Counted from the stretch's first letter, positions 8,389-15,976 are shown. The stretch is 16,306 nucleotides of DNA from JBHEMK01 sp046262635 (GCA_046262635.1 JBHEMK010000082.1:1-16306), one strand, 5' to 3'. A program made the numbers and translations. Notes: generated by a model not told the origin, from the sequence alone.

Positions 8389-9519
8389 TCACAGGGTGTG
8401 CTCGAACCGGGTCAGGATCTCGTTGTCGCCGGCACCGACGACGAAGACGTGCTCGAGCCGGATGCCGCCCCAGCCCGGCAGGTAGATCGCGGGCTCGAGC
8501 GCCAGCACCATCCCCTCCTCGATGCGCCGGTCACTGTACGGCGTGATCCGCGGCTCCTCCGACCAGGAGGCGCCGATCCCGTGGCCCGTATGGTGCGCGT
8601 ACGTCGGCCCGTGCACGGCGAGCAAAGCTCGGACGTCCCGGTCAACGTCCTTTGCCACCGCGCCCGGCCGGCAGAGCGAGATACCCTCAGCGAGGGCGCG
8701 ACGGACGGCGTCGAAACGGCGCCGGGTCTCCCGGTCCGGCGTCCCCACGTAGACCGCGCTCGCGGTATCCGACCAGACGCCATCGAGCCAGGGCGACGTG
8801 TCGGTGAGAACAAGATCGTCTGCTTGGACGATGCGCGCAGTGGCGATACCACCGCCCGTGGCCGTCGCCTCGGCCCCGGCCGTGACCGTGAGTATGGCCG
8901 GCACGCGCCGACCGGCAGCCCGGAACATCGCTGCGGCGGCCAGGCCCGCCAGCTCGGCCTCGCTCAGCCCCGGTGCGGCGTGGTCCTTGACTGCTTGCTG
9001 GACGACGTCCGCGAGTCGGCAGGCGCGGCGGATCGCGTCGAGCTCGGTCACCCGCAGCGATGAGGCGACGGCGGTGTCACAGGCAACCGGCATCCGCCCG
9101 GCCTCGCGGAGCCACTCCGCGATCCCGTACGGCAGATCTGCAGCCTCGACCCCGACCGGGCCGGCGTCGATGCCCGCGTCGTCGAGAGCCCGAAGAAGCG
9201 CGGCGCGCAGCGCGGCCGCCGGATCCGGCGGGCTCCGGAAGTCGTACGACCTGTAGGTGACGAGTCGTGCAACACACGCACTGGCGTGGGCGACATGGAA
9301 GTCGGCAACGACGAGCACCGCAGCGTCGGGCCCCAGGCAAAGCAGTGCGGGGACCGGGACGAACGGGTTCGAGACGGGCCAGTCCTCGACAGGCGTCTGG
9401 AAGCAGCCCAGGGATGCGAGCGTCTCGGGATGCGAGAGCACGGCCTGTGGCAGGCCAACCTGGTCGAGGGCAGCGCGGAGGCGGTCAAACGGCTTGGAGG
9501 ACTCCACAGTCAGAAGCAT
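8389..9519 (-). CDS. M24 family metallopeptidase (Xaa-Pro aminopeptidase/creatinase-like)
   Basis: A 376-aa protein of the pita-bread (M24) family, with an N-terminal creatinase/prolidase-type domain (to about 150) and a C-terminal catalytic domain. All five two-metal ligands of the peptidase type can be placed: D240 and D251 (spaced 11 apart as in aminopeptidase P), H313 in HTGHGIG, E342 in EEGMVLALEP, and E356 in GIRLEH. This favours a metal-dependent peptidase or dipeptidase over creatinase-type hydrolases, which lack the full set. The ATG at 9519 is chosen because it overlaps the stop of an upstream small ORF (TGATG); a GTG at 9534 would add five residues, and neither has a strong ribosome site. 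It is the first recognised gene of the leftward catabolic series, an odd partner for sugar-type enzymes. Confidence 0.87.
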   Translation of the reverse strand: MLLTVESSKPFDRLRAALDQVGLPQAVLSHPETLASLGCFQTPVEDWPVSNPFVPVPALLCLGPDAAVLVVADFHVAHASACVARLVTYRSYDFRSPPDPAAALRAALLRALDDAGIDAGPVGVEAADLPYGIAEWLREAGRMPVACDTAVASSLRVTELDAIRRACRLADVVQQAVKDHAAPGLSEAELAGLAAAAMFRAAGRRVPAILTVTAGAEATATGGGIATARIVQADDLVLTDTSPWLDGVWSDTASAVYVGTPDRETRRRFDAVRRALAEGISLCRPGAVAKDVDRDVRALLAVHGPTYAHHTGHGIGASWSEEPRITPYSDRRIEEGMVLALEPAIYLPGWGGIRLEHVFVVGAGDNEILTRFEHTL

Positions 9520-9812
9520 CAAGCAAACGGCCACGATCTTCTACGGGAGTTTCCTGTGCCTCGTGATCGTCGGCACCTGCTGACTGTCGAGAGCCTGATC
9601 CGCTTCGCTTCGGGTCGGCTCGTGACTCTCGATCGAGCCGCGTCTCTTCCACGCCAGTCAACGCTGTGCGGCGTCTCTCCGCGACGCACTATTTTTTCGA
9701 AGACGCGTTCGGCCTCGATCCTGACCGCCTCGTCGGTGCTCACGAACGCCGTTCCTGTGGGCGTCCGTCCATCTTCGTCAACTGCGATTGCCGGCTCCAC
9801 CGGCTCGTCCAA
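9519..9812 (-). CDS. Doubtful small ORF upstream of the M24 gene
   Basis: This is a TTG-started reading frame of 97 codons that I do not recognise. The first half (for example TAFVSTDEAVRIEAERVFEK) has a plausible acidic/amphipathic helix composition and fairly G/C-rich third positions. The last 35 residues are Arg/Ser-rich and look like noise. Its TGA overlaps the ATG of the M24 gene by one base (TGATG at 9517-9521), the same coupling style seen at 11971, and this is the main argument in its favour. No ribosome site or homologous motif is evident. It may instead be the leader of the M24 transcript or a decayed gene remnant. Confidence 0.17.
   Translation of the reverse strand: MDEPVEPAIAVDEDGRTPTGTAFVSTDEAVRIEAERVFEKIVRRGETPHSVDWRGRDAARSRVTSRPEAKRIRLSTVSRCRRSRGTGNSRRRSWPFA
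9591..9621. repeat. Strong inverted repeat upstream of the M24 gene
   Basis: GAGCC (9591-9595) pairs with GGCTC (9617-9621), and inside it GATCCG (9597-9602) pairs with CGGGTC (9611-9616), one pair being G-T. This gives 11 base pairs with one bulged T and an 8-nt loop (CTTCGCTT). An alternative pairing joins TCGAGAG (9587-9593) with CTCTCGA (9626-9632). No T-run follows on either strand, so it does not look like an intrinsic terminator. Lying about 70-100 nt upstream of the M24 start, it could be a leader structure or a regulator site. Confidence 0.45.
9666..9697 (+). terminator. Terminator-like hairpin plus T-run with no obvious upstream gene
   Basis: GTGCG (9666-9670) pairs with CGCAC (9685-9689), or alternatively GCGTC (9671-9675) with GACGC (9683-9687). 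The sequence TA and six T (9690-9697) follows directly. This has the shape of an intrinsic terminator for plus-strand transcription, yet the nearest plus-strand gene ends at 5206. It may end an unannotated or antisense RNA, or be chance. Confidence 0.3.
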
Positions 9813-9887
9813 TCGGCGGAAACAGAGTGAATCTGCAGGAGGTTTTGGCGCAAAGCATGGCCGATTCCTGGTTGCTCGGCGTTTCTC

Positions 9888-10526
9888 TCAGGCGACGACG
9901 CGGTACACCTGGAACACCTCCGCGTACTCCCGGTTCACGTTGATGCCGTGCGTGCGGGCGACGTTCCAGATGTACTCCGGGTCGGCGTAGCGACGGTGCT
10001 GCTGCGAGGCGTACTTCGCGAGCGCCGCGGCCTTGCGGTCGATGTGTGCCTTCTCGAGCGCGAAGTACCACTGGTAGGCGAAGTCGAAGTTGTTCCACGG
10101 GATCTCGTAGCCGAGGATGGTCGTCCGCTTGAACGCACGTAGGCCCTCGGCCGCGATCGTCTGGTGATCCTGGTGGATGTCGCTCAGGCTCGGCATGAAG
10201 ACCGCGTCGGGGCGCCAGTCCTCCCAGAGCGCGACGAGCAGCTCGAGGATGTCCTGGCGGTGCTCGGGGAACGTCCGCACGTCGAAGTCGTGAACGGTCA
10301 GGTTCGCGGGGGGGATGCCGAGCTCGGCGATCGCCTCGAGCACCTCCTGCGCCAGCGTGTCCGGCGGGAATCCCTCCGGCAGCGAGCGTGTGGCGATCGA
10401 GAAGGCCACGTACCGGATGTCCGCGCCGGCGTCGACCAGCCTCGCCATCGACCCGCCGCAGCCGAACTCGCCGTCGTCGGTGTGCGGGGCGAGGACGAGG
10501 ACGCGCTCCCAGCTCGAACCGTTCAC
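9888..10526 (-). CDS. PIG-L (LmbE) family deacetylase
   Basis: A 212-aa protein of the PIG-L/LmbE family, zinc-dependent enzymes that remove N-acetyl groups from GlcNAc-type sugars (MshB, Bca and GPI-anchor PIG-L are relatives). The N-terminal signature appears as APHTDDGEFGCGG (13-25), with H15 and D18 as expected zinc ligands and D17 as the likely base. The second site is SDIHQDHQT (115-123), with H121 the third ligand. The usual PHPDDE reads PHTDDGE. The GTG at 10526 is chosen because it overlaps the stop of the upstream ligase-family gene (GTGA) and the family N-terminus begins right there; longer readings of this frame are antisense-like noise. The context with an O-antigen ligase-type protein suggests a glycan or lipid-linked sugar substrate; mycothiol or bacillithiol synthesis is an alternative. 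Confidence 0.9.
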   Translation of the reverse strand: MNGSSWERVLVLAPHTDDGEFGCGGSMARLVDAGADIRYVAFSIATRSLPEGFPPDTLAQEVLEAIAELGIPPANLTVHDFDVRTFPEHRQDILELLVALWEDWRPDAVFMPSLSDIHQDHQTIAAEGLRAFKRTTILGYEIPWNNFDFAYQWYFALEKAHIDRKAAALAKYASQQHRRYADPEYIWNVARTHGINVNREYAEVFQVYRVVA

Positions 10527-11971
10527 TCGTGCTCGCCCTTCCTCTGCTCGATCGTCCTGGACGCGAGCGCCGCCAGGCCCAGCAGTCCCCAGGTCATCGG
10601 GTCCTCGAAGAAGGCGTTGTAGAACAGCGAGTGGATGAAGACCGCGACGAGGGCCAGCCCGACGAAGAGAGCGACCCGGTGCTCGAAGCTGCGCCCGAGC
10701 CAGCGGACGGTCGTGACGAACGCGGCGCCCATGAGCCACAACAGGAGGGCGAGGCCCGTGAAGCCGCTCTCCGCCGCGACCGTCACCGCCGTGTTGTGCG
10801 AGGCCGCCTTCTTCGGCTCCTTGCCCTTGAGGCCCGTGCGGTCGGCGTACGCCCGCTTGAAGCCGCCCACACCGACGCCGAAGAGCGGGTTGTCGACGGC
10901 AATGCGGATCCCCTTCGAGACGAGGCTCGCGCGGCCGCTCGTCGACGCGTTGAGACCCGTGCCGGAGTGCTGCAGCAGGGCGTTTCGCACGTGCGGCGAG
11001 GAGATGCCGACCGACAGGAGCACGACGACGAGGACCCCGACCGTCATGGCCCCGCGCCAGCGCCAGGCGACCGCGGCCGCGAGCAGGAGTGCGGCGATCA
11101 GCCCGGCGAAGCTGGACTGCGAGAAGGAGACCAGCAGACCAACCCAAGTCACGAGGAGCGCCGCAGTCGCGATCCAGGCGTCGCGCAGGGAGCGGCCGCG
11201 CAGGACGACCACGAGTCCGGCGATGATCGCCACCATCAGGAACCGGCCGTAGACGGACGGGTCCCAGAAGACGGAGTTGACGCGGTAGAACGGCGCGTAT
11301 GCGTTCCCGACGATCACCTTCGGGTTCCAGAACACGTTCCGGGTGGCGTACTGGTAGAAGCCGATGCCCGAGAACAGGAGCGCCATCCCGGCGAGCTCGA
11401 TTGTGAGCCAGGCGAGCGCCCGCCGGCTCCAGGGGAGCCGCGCGATTCCGACGCCGATCACGCCGAGCGGCAGGATGAATGCCAGCAGCTCGACGGCGCC
11501 GGCGCGGACGTCGCTGCTCCACGTCAGCGACAGGCCGGTCCAGAGGACGAAGGCGGCGAGCGGCCTCCTGAGCAGGCCGAGCTCGGCGTGGCGCTCGTCG
11601 CCCTGCAGGGTCTCGATCAGCATCTGCACGACCGCACCCGCGGCGAGGACGTAGAGCGGAAGCAGTAGGTGCGGGCTCGAGCCGCCGACGTGGACCGGAA
11701 AGCGGACCGGCACGAGCAAAAGCGCGCCGAAGGCGAGCGCCCACGGCCAGCGGCGCAGGCTGAGGCCGACACCGCCCGCGATCAGGGCGCCGACGACGCA
11801 GGCGGCGGCGAGGAAGCTCTCGTTCCGGGACGGCGCCAGCGGCGCGCCGAGCAGGCAGGCGCCCAGGACGATCAGGCCGAGGGCGCCCAGCCGTACCCCG
11901 CGCCCGGGCGCCGCCACGAGCAGCGCGAGTCCGAGGCAGCCGAGCGCGCCGCCGACCGGCGCGACCACCAT
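10523..11971 (-). CDS. O-antigen ligase/polymerase (Wzy-C) family membrane protein
   Basis: A 482-aa polytopic membrane protein with about 11-12 hydrophobic segments. A large loop after the middle (about residues 330-400) contains GRASLVSKGIRIAVDNPLFGVGVGGF and then SHNTAVTVAAESGFTGL. This DNPLxGxGxGGF/SHN...ESG pattern is typical of the Wzy_C (O-antigen ligase, WaaL/RfaL and Wzy) superfamily, which joins or polymerises lipid-linked glycans on the outer face of the membrane. The ATG at 11971 shares one base with the stop of the upstream Ig-domain gene (TGATG); its own stop overlaps the deacetylase start by 4 nt. In a Gram-positive-type cell it would more likely act on teichuronic-like, capsule or exopolysaccharide chains than on LPS (inference). 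Ligase and polymerase cannot be told apart here. Confidence 0.87.
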   Translation of the reverse strand: MVVAPVGGALGCLGLALLVAAPGRGVRLGALGLIVLGACLLGAPLAPSRNESFLAAACVVGALIAGGVGLSLRRWPWALAFGALLLVPVRFPVHVGGSSPHLLLPLYVLAAGAVVQMLIETLQGDERHAELGLLRRPLAAFVLWTGLSLTWSSDVRAGAVELLAFILPLGVIGVGIARLPWSRRALAWLTIELAGMALLFSGIGFYQYATRNVFWNPKVIVGNAYAPFYRVNSVFWDPSVYGRFLMVAIIAGLVVVLRGRSLRDAWIATAALLVTWVGLLVSFSQSSFAGLIAALLLAAAVAWRWRGAMTVGVLVVVLLSVGISSPHVRNALLQHSGTGLNASTSGRASLVSKGIRIAVDNPLFGVGVGGFKRAYADRTGLKGKEPKKAASHNTAVTVAAESGFTGLALLLWLMGAAFVTTVRWLGRSFEHRVALFVGLALVAVFIHSLFYNAFFEDPMTWGLLGLAALASRTIEQRKGEHE

Positions 11972-12909
11972 CAGCGCCGCACCACGAAGACCCTCGCGGA
12001 GTCGCTGTGGCCGTTCTCGGTGACGACGAGGCGGTACCTGCCCGGCTTCTTGGGCGCCCTGGCCACGAGCACGTCGGCATTCGAGCGACCCTCGGCGGCG
12101 CCGAGCCTCCAGTCGTAGGACGCCGCGTCCGTCTCGACGCCCACGCCGACACGGGCGCCCGCCGTGACCCGCGGGATCAGCGAGCGCGCCAGCGTGATGT
12201 ACCGGATCCTCACGGTGATGACGGCGCGCTGATCGGCACCCGTGACGTTGCCCGCTGAATCGAGCGCGCCGAGGCGCAGTCGATAGGTCCCCGCGGGCAG
12301 GGAGGAACCGTCCATCCTTCCGTACCAGGTGAGCGAGTCCCGGTTTCGCGCGAACCTCGTCCTGACGACCAGGTGGCCGCGGACGAAGAGCAGTGCGTGC
12401 CCGCTCTCGTCCAGCCGGTAGCTGATCCTGACGTTGTCGGACCTACGGTCGCCGTCGGGGGAGAAGACCGTCCGGTTCGGCTTGGCGTCGAGCACCTTCG
12501 GGGCCCGGGTGTCGAGCTCGATCCGGTTCGGCAGCAGGATCGTCCGATGCGCGCCGCTCAGGTGGACGCGGATGAGATACGTGCCGTTCGGGGCGACCGA
12601 CCCGGAGCTCGTGCGGCCGTTCCAGCGGAAGGTGTTGAACTTGCGGTGAGCCGAGACGCCGTCGACGAGCCGCTTGACCTCCCGGCGATCGGAGGTGAGC
12701 ACGTCGAGCGTGAGCCGGTCGCGCCGGCGAAGCCAGAACGTGATTGCCGCCGCGCCCGTCTTGCAGCCACAGATTGGGGAGAGGACCTTCGAGACCTGCG
12801 TCTGCGTGATTGGGCTCGGGGTCAGCTTCAGACCCTCGGTGATCGCGAAGGCGGCCGCCGTGGCGATGAGGAGGCCGAGCACTACGACCGTCGAGAGGAG
12901 CCGCTGCAA
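11971..12909 (-). CDS. Membrane-anchored or secreted protein with FlgD/Ig-like repeats
   Basis: This 312-aa protein starts with a hydrophobic segment (about 4-23, LLSTVVVLGLLIATAAAFAI) that would be a signal peptide or N-terminal anchor. Three beta-sandwich-like units follow. Unit one (about 55-135) contains FRWNGRTSSGSVAPNGTYLIRV, and unit two (about 140-235) contains VFSPDGD and LTWYGRMDGSSLPAGTYRLRL. Both match the FlgD-type Ig-like fold, with its W-G...G-x-YxxRV pattern. Unit three (240-312) ends PGRYRLVVTENG. A CGC pair (C47, C49) lies after the anchor. The start is TTG at 12909: an in-frame TAG lies 12 nt upstream and no ATG is available, while a GTG nine codons in would cut the hydrophobic segment. 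It has no flagellar context; a surface role beside the glycan ligase is inferred. Confidence 0.8.
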   Translation of the reverse strand: MQRLLSTVVVLGLLIATAAAFAITEGLKLTPSPITQTQVSKVLSPICGCKTGAAAITFWLRRRDRLTLDVLTSDRREVKRLVDGVSAHRKFNTFRWNGRTSSGSVAPNGTYLIRVHLSGAHRTILLPNRIELDTRAPKVLDAKPNRTVFSPDGDRRSDNVRISYRLDESGHALLFVRGHLVVRTRFARNRDSLTWYGRMDGSSLPAGTYRLRLGALDSAGNVTGADQRAVITVRIRYITLARSLIPRVTAGARVGVGVETDAASYDWRLGAAEGRSNADVLVARAPKKPGRYRLVVTENGHSDSARVFVVRR

Positions 12910-12918
12910 GAAGCAGCG

Positions 12919-12924
12919 ATTCTA
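12919..12924 (-). promoter_or_regulatory. Possible -10 element before the TTG-started Ig-domain gene
   Basis: On the minus strand 12924 to 12919 reads TAGAAT, five of six matches to the -10 consensus, ending 9 nt before the TTG start at 12909. A transcript would begin 2-3 nt before the TTG, making it leaderless, which would explain the missing ribosome site. There is no -35 match at the expected distance. The first three bases are also the stop codon of the disrupted upstream gene, so chance is possible. Confidence 0.3.
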
Positions 12925-13784
12925 CGTGCGGGCGATGCCGAGGACGCTCGTGTAGAGCGCGTCGTCGATGTTGCGGCCGGTCAGGATCAGGACGACCGGC
13001 CCGTCCAGCGGCTCCAGCTGCCGGTAGCCGGCAAGGGCGGCCGCGGCTGCCCCCTCGGCGCGGATCCCGGCGTCGCCGTATTCGGCCAAAGCGGCGGCGA
13101 GCTTCGGTTCGGAGACCCGGAGCATCCGCTGGCGAAGAGGGCCAGCTTCTCGACGGCGAGCGGAATCGCCACGCGGACGGCGCGCCGTCGGCGAAGGTGG
13201 CGCAGCGGCTCGACTCGACCGGCCGGCCAGCCTCCCAGCTCTCGGCCATGACCGGCGCCTCCTGCGCGACGACTCCGACCCCGCAGGGTTGCGGGGGCGC
13301 GCTCGGCGAGGACTCGGCCGATCCCGACCGGAGAAGCGCGCCGTTCCCGACCGGAACAACGACGGCAGCGGGGGGCTCGCCGAGCTGGTCGAGCAGCTCG
13401 GCCGCGATCCCCCCGCAGCCCGTGAACTGCGCAGGCTCGGCACCGTCCTCGAAGAAGAACAGGCCCTCGGACTCGGCGAAGGCGCGGGCAGCCTCTTTTG
13501 CCTCGTCCAGGTCCGCGCCGACGCGGCGGAGCTCGGCGCCGTTCGACTCGATCAGCCTGACCTTGCTCGCGCTTGCCGCCTCGGCACGAACACGATCGCC
13601 CTGACGCCGGCGCGGCGGTCGCCCAGGCCGTGGCCGCGCGGTGGTTTCCGGTCGAGCGGTGACGCCACGTCGGGCAGCCGCTCCGCCAGAACCGCCGAGG
13701 CGCCGCGCCACTTGAGACGCCGAGCTCATGGCTGTCCTCGCGCTTCAGCCAGACGCCGTCCCGGAACGGCTCGAGCGGCGTCGT
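12922..13784 (-). pseudogene. Threonine dehydratase-like PLP enzyme, broken by many frameshifts
   Basis: Pieces of a serine/threonine dehydratase-type PLP enzyme run through all three leftward frames in the correct order. The start is PLEPFRDGVWLKREDSHELG (13776-13717). VFKWRG, with the Schiff-base Lys, appears only after restoring a T near 13716. Then come LAERLPDV, STGNH (about 13655), AGVRAIVFVP, ASKVRLIESNGAEL, the glycine loop VPVGNGALL (about 13350), VGVVAQEAP, AVRVAIPLAVEKLALFAS, RMLRVSEPKLAAAL and LTGRNIDDAL. Frame changes fall near 13716, 13663, 13657, 13615, 13582, 13330, 13280, 13183 and 13129; most are one-base losses, one is an extra G. No ATG/GTG is present; an ACG overlaps the upstream stop where TGATG would be expected. 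Either this is a pseudogene or the local consensus is poor. About 290 aa when repaired; threonine, serine or a related substrate. Confidence 0.8.
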
Positions 13785-14677
13785 CAGGCGCGCTCCGGCT
13801 GCGGGCGCGCGCGGGGGCGCGCGGCCCACGCCCGGATCCCGTAGGCGGCGAGCCCGAGCCCGAGCGCGGCGAGCGCGGCGAAGATGATCCAGTTCGCCTG
13901 CGGGACGTTCAGCAGCTTGAGGCCGCTGACCGTGAGGACGGTCGCGAGCGCCGTCCGCAGCGCCGCCTGGGGCAGCTTCACCGTGAACTGGCTCGAAATC
14001 AGGATCCCCGGGATCGAGCCCAGCAGCAGCCACGCGGTGGCACGCAGGTCGACGTTGCCGCTGACGAGATGGCCGATGCCCGCGACCCAGAGCAGTGCAG
14101 CCGCATGGAAGATGTCGGTGCCGACGATCTTCGGCAACGTCAAGGGATAGACGAGCACCATCACGAGGCCGAAGAAGGTGCCGCTGCCGACTGAGGTGAG
14201 GCCGACGACGAACCCGAAGACCGCTCCGATCGTGATCGCCAAGATCTTGTCCCGCCGGCCGAGGATGAACGGAGCGTCGGTGGCCCGGATCCCGCGCTTG
14301 ATCATCCCCTTGGCGAGGAAGCCGAGCCCACCCGCGACGAGAGCCGCGCCGACGGCGTAGCCCTCGTAGTCCTGGGCGGTCGCCCCGTAGGCGTGCTTCA
14401 GCCAGTTCGCAAGCCCGACGCCGAGCAGCGACAGCGGGCCGGAGCCGAGAAACATCCAGAGCGGCAGCCGCGCGTGCACCGTGCCGAGTCGCCGGTGCCG
14501 CAGCGCACCGAACGATTTGAAGATCGCGCCGTGGAGGATGTCCGTCCCGACCGCGTAGGTCGGCGTGAAGCCGAAGAGGAGCACGAGGATCGGCGTCATC
14601 AGCGAGCCGCCGCCCATTCCGGTCAGGCCGACGAGGGCACCGATCAGGAGCCCCGTGAGCGTGAACTGCCAGGTCAT
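13784..14677 (-). CDS. TauE/SafE family sulfite exporter-type membrane protein
   Basis: A 297-aa integral membrane protein of the TauE/SafE (DUF81) family, proposed transporters of sulfite, sulfoacetate or other organosulfur anions. The internal twofold repeat is plain: GLTGMGGGSLMTPI (17-30) and VGTDILH (43-49) in the first half, GLTSVGSGTFFGLV (159-172) and VGTDIFH (185-191) in the second. About eight hydrophobic segments are seen, and the C-terminus is basic and Arg/Pro-rich. The ATG at 14677 overlaps the cysN stop (ATGA). Coupling to the sulfate-activation genes supports movement of sulfate, sulfite or a related anion; the direction and substrate are not known. Confidence 0.9.
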   Translation of the reverse strand: MTWQFTLTGLLIGALVGLTGMGGGSLMTPILVLLFGFTPTYAVGTDILHGAIFKSFGALRHRRLGTVHARLPLWMFLGSGPLSLLGVGLANWLKHAYGATAQDYEGYAVGAALVAGGLGFLAKGMIKRGIRATDAPFILGRRDKILAITIGAVFGFVVGLTSVGSGTFFGLVMVLVYPLTLPKIVGTDIFHAAALLWVAGIGHLVSGNVDLRATAWLLLGSIPGILISSQFTVKLPQAALRTALATVLTVSGLKLLNVPQANWIIFAALAALGLGLAAYGIRAWAARPRARPQPERA

Positions 14678-15969
14678 GTTCCGGAGACGACCATCCCCGC
14701 AGCGACGGTCTCGTTCGTCGCCTCGTCGAGCAGAATGAAGGCGCCCGTCGCGCGGTTGACCGCGTACGGATCGACGAGGAGCGGCTCGGAGAGGCGGAAC
14801 CTCACCCGCGCGATGTCGTTCAGTTCGAGCCGCTCCGGAGAGGGGACGTCGGTGAGCGTATGGATGTCGACGACGGAGACGAGCTCGTCGACGACGGCGC
14901 GGACGGAGCGGGTGGTGTGCTTGACCGCAAGCCTGGCGCGCGGCTCGAGCGGCTTCTCGCTCATCCAGCAGACGATCGCCTCGAGCTTCCGCGCCACCGT
15001 GGGCAGGCGCTCGGGATCGGCGAGCATGTCACCGCGCGCCACATCGAGCTCGTCCGCGAGCAGGATCGTCACCGACATCGGCGGCACGGCGGCCTCGAGC
15101 TGCCCGTCGGCGCTCTCGACGGCTTCGACGCGCGAGCGCCGCCCCGACGGCAAGACGACAACCTCGTCGCCTGCGCGCCAGACACCGCTCGCGACCTGGC
15201 CCGCGTAGCCGCGGTAATCGTGGTGCGAGCTGGACATCGGCCGGATCACCCATTGCACCGGAAAGCGCCTGTCGTCGAGGTTTCGGTCGAGGGCGATCTC
15301 GACCGACTCGAGGTGCTGGAGCAGCGTCGGCCCGTCGTACCACGGCATCGAGTCGGTCGCCTCGACCACGTTGTCCCCTTGGAGGGCCGAGACCGGGATC
15401 ACGTGGAGGTCGTGGACACCGAGCTGCACAGCCACGGAGTCGAGCTCGCGGCAGATCTGCTCGAAGCGCTGCTGGGAGAAGTCGACGAGGTCCATCTTGT
15501 TGACGGCGACCGTGACGTGCGGAATCTCGAGGATCGAGGCGATGTAGGAGTGGCGCCGCGTCTGCTCGATTACCCCCTTGCGCGCGTCCACGAGCACGAC
15601 CGCGACGTCCGCCGTGGACGCGCCCGTGACCATGTTGCGCGTGTACTGCACGTGTCCAGGCGCGTCGGCGAGGAGGAAACGGCGTTGCGGCGTGAGGAAG
15701 GAGCGGTACGCGACGTCGATCGTGATCCCCTGCTCTCGCTCCGCGCGGAGGCCGTCGGTGAGGAGTGCGAGGTTGACGTAGGCGTCACCCCGACGCGTCG
15801 AGGTCGCCTCGATGTGCTCCAGCTGGTCGACGAAGATCTGCTTCGTGTCGTAGAGGAGCCGCCCGATCAGCGTGCTCTTGCCGTCGTCGACCGACCCCGC
15901 CGTGACGAGCCGGAGCAGTTCCGCGTGCTGCGCGTGCTCAGAAAGAGCCTCCGGGACCACCGACGTCAC
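14674..15969 (-). CDS. cysN: Sulfate adenylyltransferase subunit 1 (GTPase subunit)
   Basis: CysN, 431 aa, is the GTPase subunit of ATP sulfurylase. With CysD it makes adenosine 5'-phosphosulfate from sulfate and ATP, driven by GTP hydrolysis. The elongation-factor-like G domain is intact: G1 GSVDDGKST (25-33), G2 Thr in GITID (81-85), G3 DAPGH (102-106), G4 NKMD (157-160), and G5 VSAL (193-196). Beta-barrel domains follow (from about 230, FPVQWVIRP, then GYAGQVASG). The protein ends without an APS kinase (CysC) domain, so it is not the fused CysNC form. The start is GTG at 15969, 7 nt after the cysD stop; only a weak GAG lies upstream, consistent with coupling. The TauE-family gene overlaps its end. 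Confidence 0.95.
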   Translation of the reverse strand: MTSVVPEALSEHAQHAELLRLVTAGSVDDGKSTLIGRLLYDTKQIFVDQLEHIEATSTRRGDAYVNLALLTDGLRAEREQGITIDVAYRSFLTPQRRFLLADAPGHVQYTRNMVTGASTADVAVVLVDARKGVIEQTRRHSYIASILEIPHVTVAVNKMDLVDFSQQRFEQICRELDSVAVQLGVHDLHVIPVSALQGDNVVEATDSMPWYDGPTLLQHLESVEIALDRNLDDRRFPVQWVIRPMSSSHHDYRGYAGQVASGVWRAGDEVVVLPSGRRSRVEAVESADGQLEAAVPPMSVTILLADELDVARGDMLADPERLPTVARKLEAIVCWMSEKPLEPRARLAVKHTTRSVRAVVDELVSVVDIHTLTDVPSPERLELNDIARVRFRLSEPLLVDPYAVNRATGAFILLDEATNETVAAGMVVSGT

Positions 15970-15976
15970 GGGCAGC

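Larger units (their letters stand above)
9535..9887. other. 353-nt gap without a convincing gene
   Basis: This stretch separates the leftward catabolic genes (end of the M24 start region) from the end of the PIG-L deacetylase gene. It has no recognisable protein family in any frame; the one minus-strand frame that stays open is described separately. It contains an 11-bp interrupted stem-loop (9591-9621), a terminator-like hairpin with T6 on the plus strand (9666-9697), and a TTGACT box on the minus strand (9656-9661) without a good -10 partner. It should hold the promoter of the leftward M24 series. Confidence 0.5.

Noticed and set aside
10388..11668. 426-codon plus-strand frame over the O-antigen ligase-family gene
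   Set aside because: It is highly charged repetitive Arg/Glu/Asp text antisense to a well-supported membrane protein.
10527..12152. Long N-terminal extension of the PIG-L frame up to 12152
   Set aside because: The extension is Arg/Pro-rich noise inside the ligase-family gene; the GTG at 10526 begins exactly at the family's N-terminus and overlaps the upstream stop.
12922..13784. Programmed frameshifting as an explanation for the broken dehydratase
   Set aside because: About nine shifts in both directions at ordinary sequences, with no slippery-site pattern or stimulatory structure, cannot be translated as one protein.
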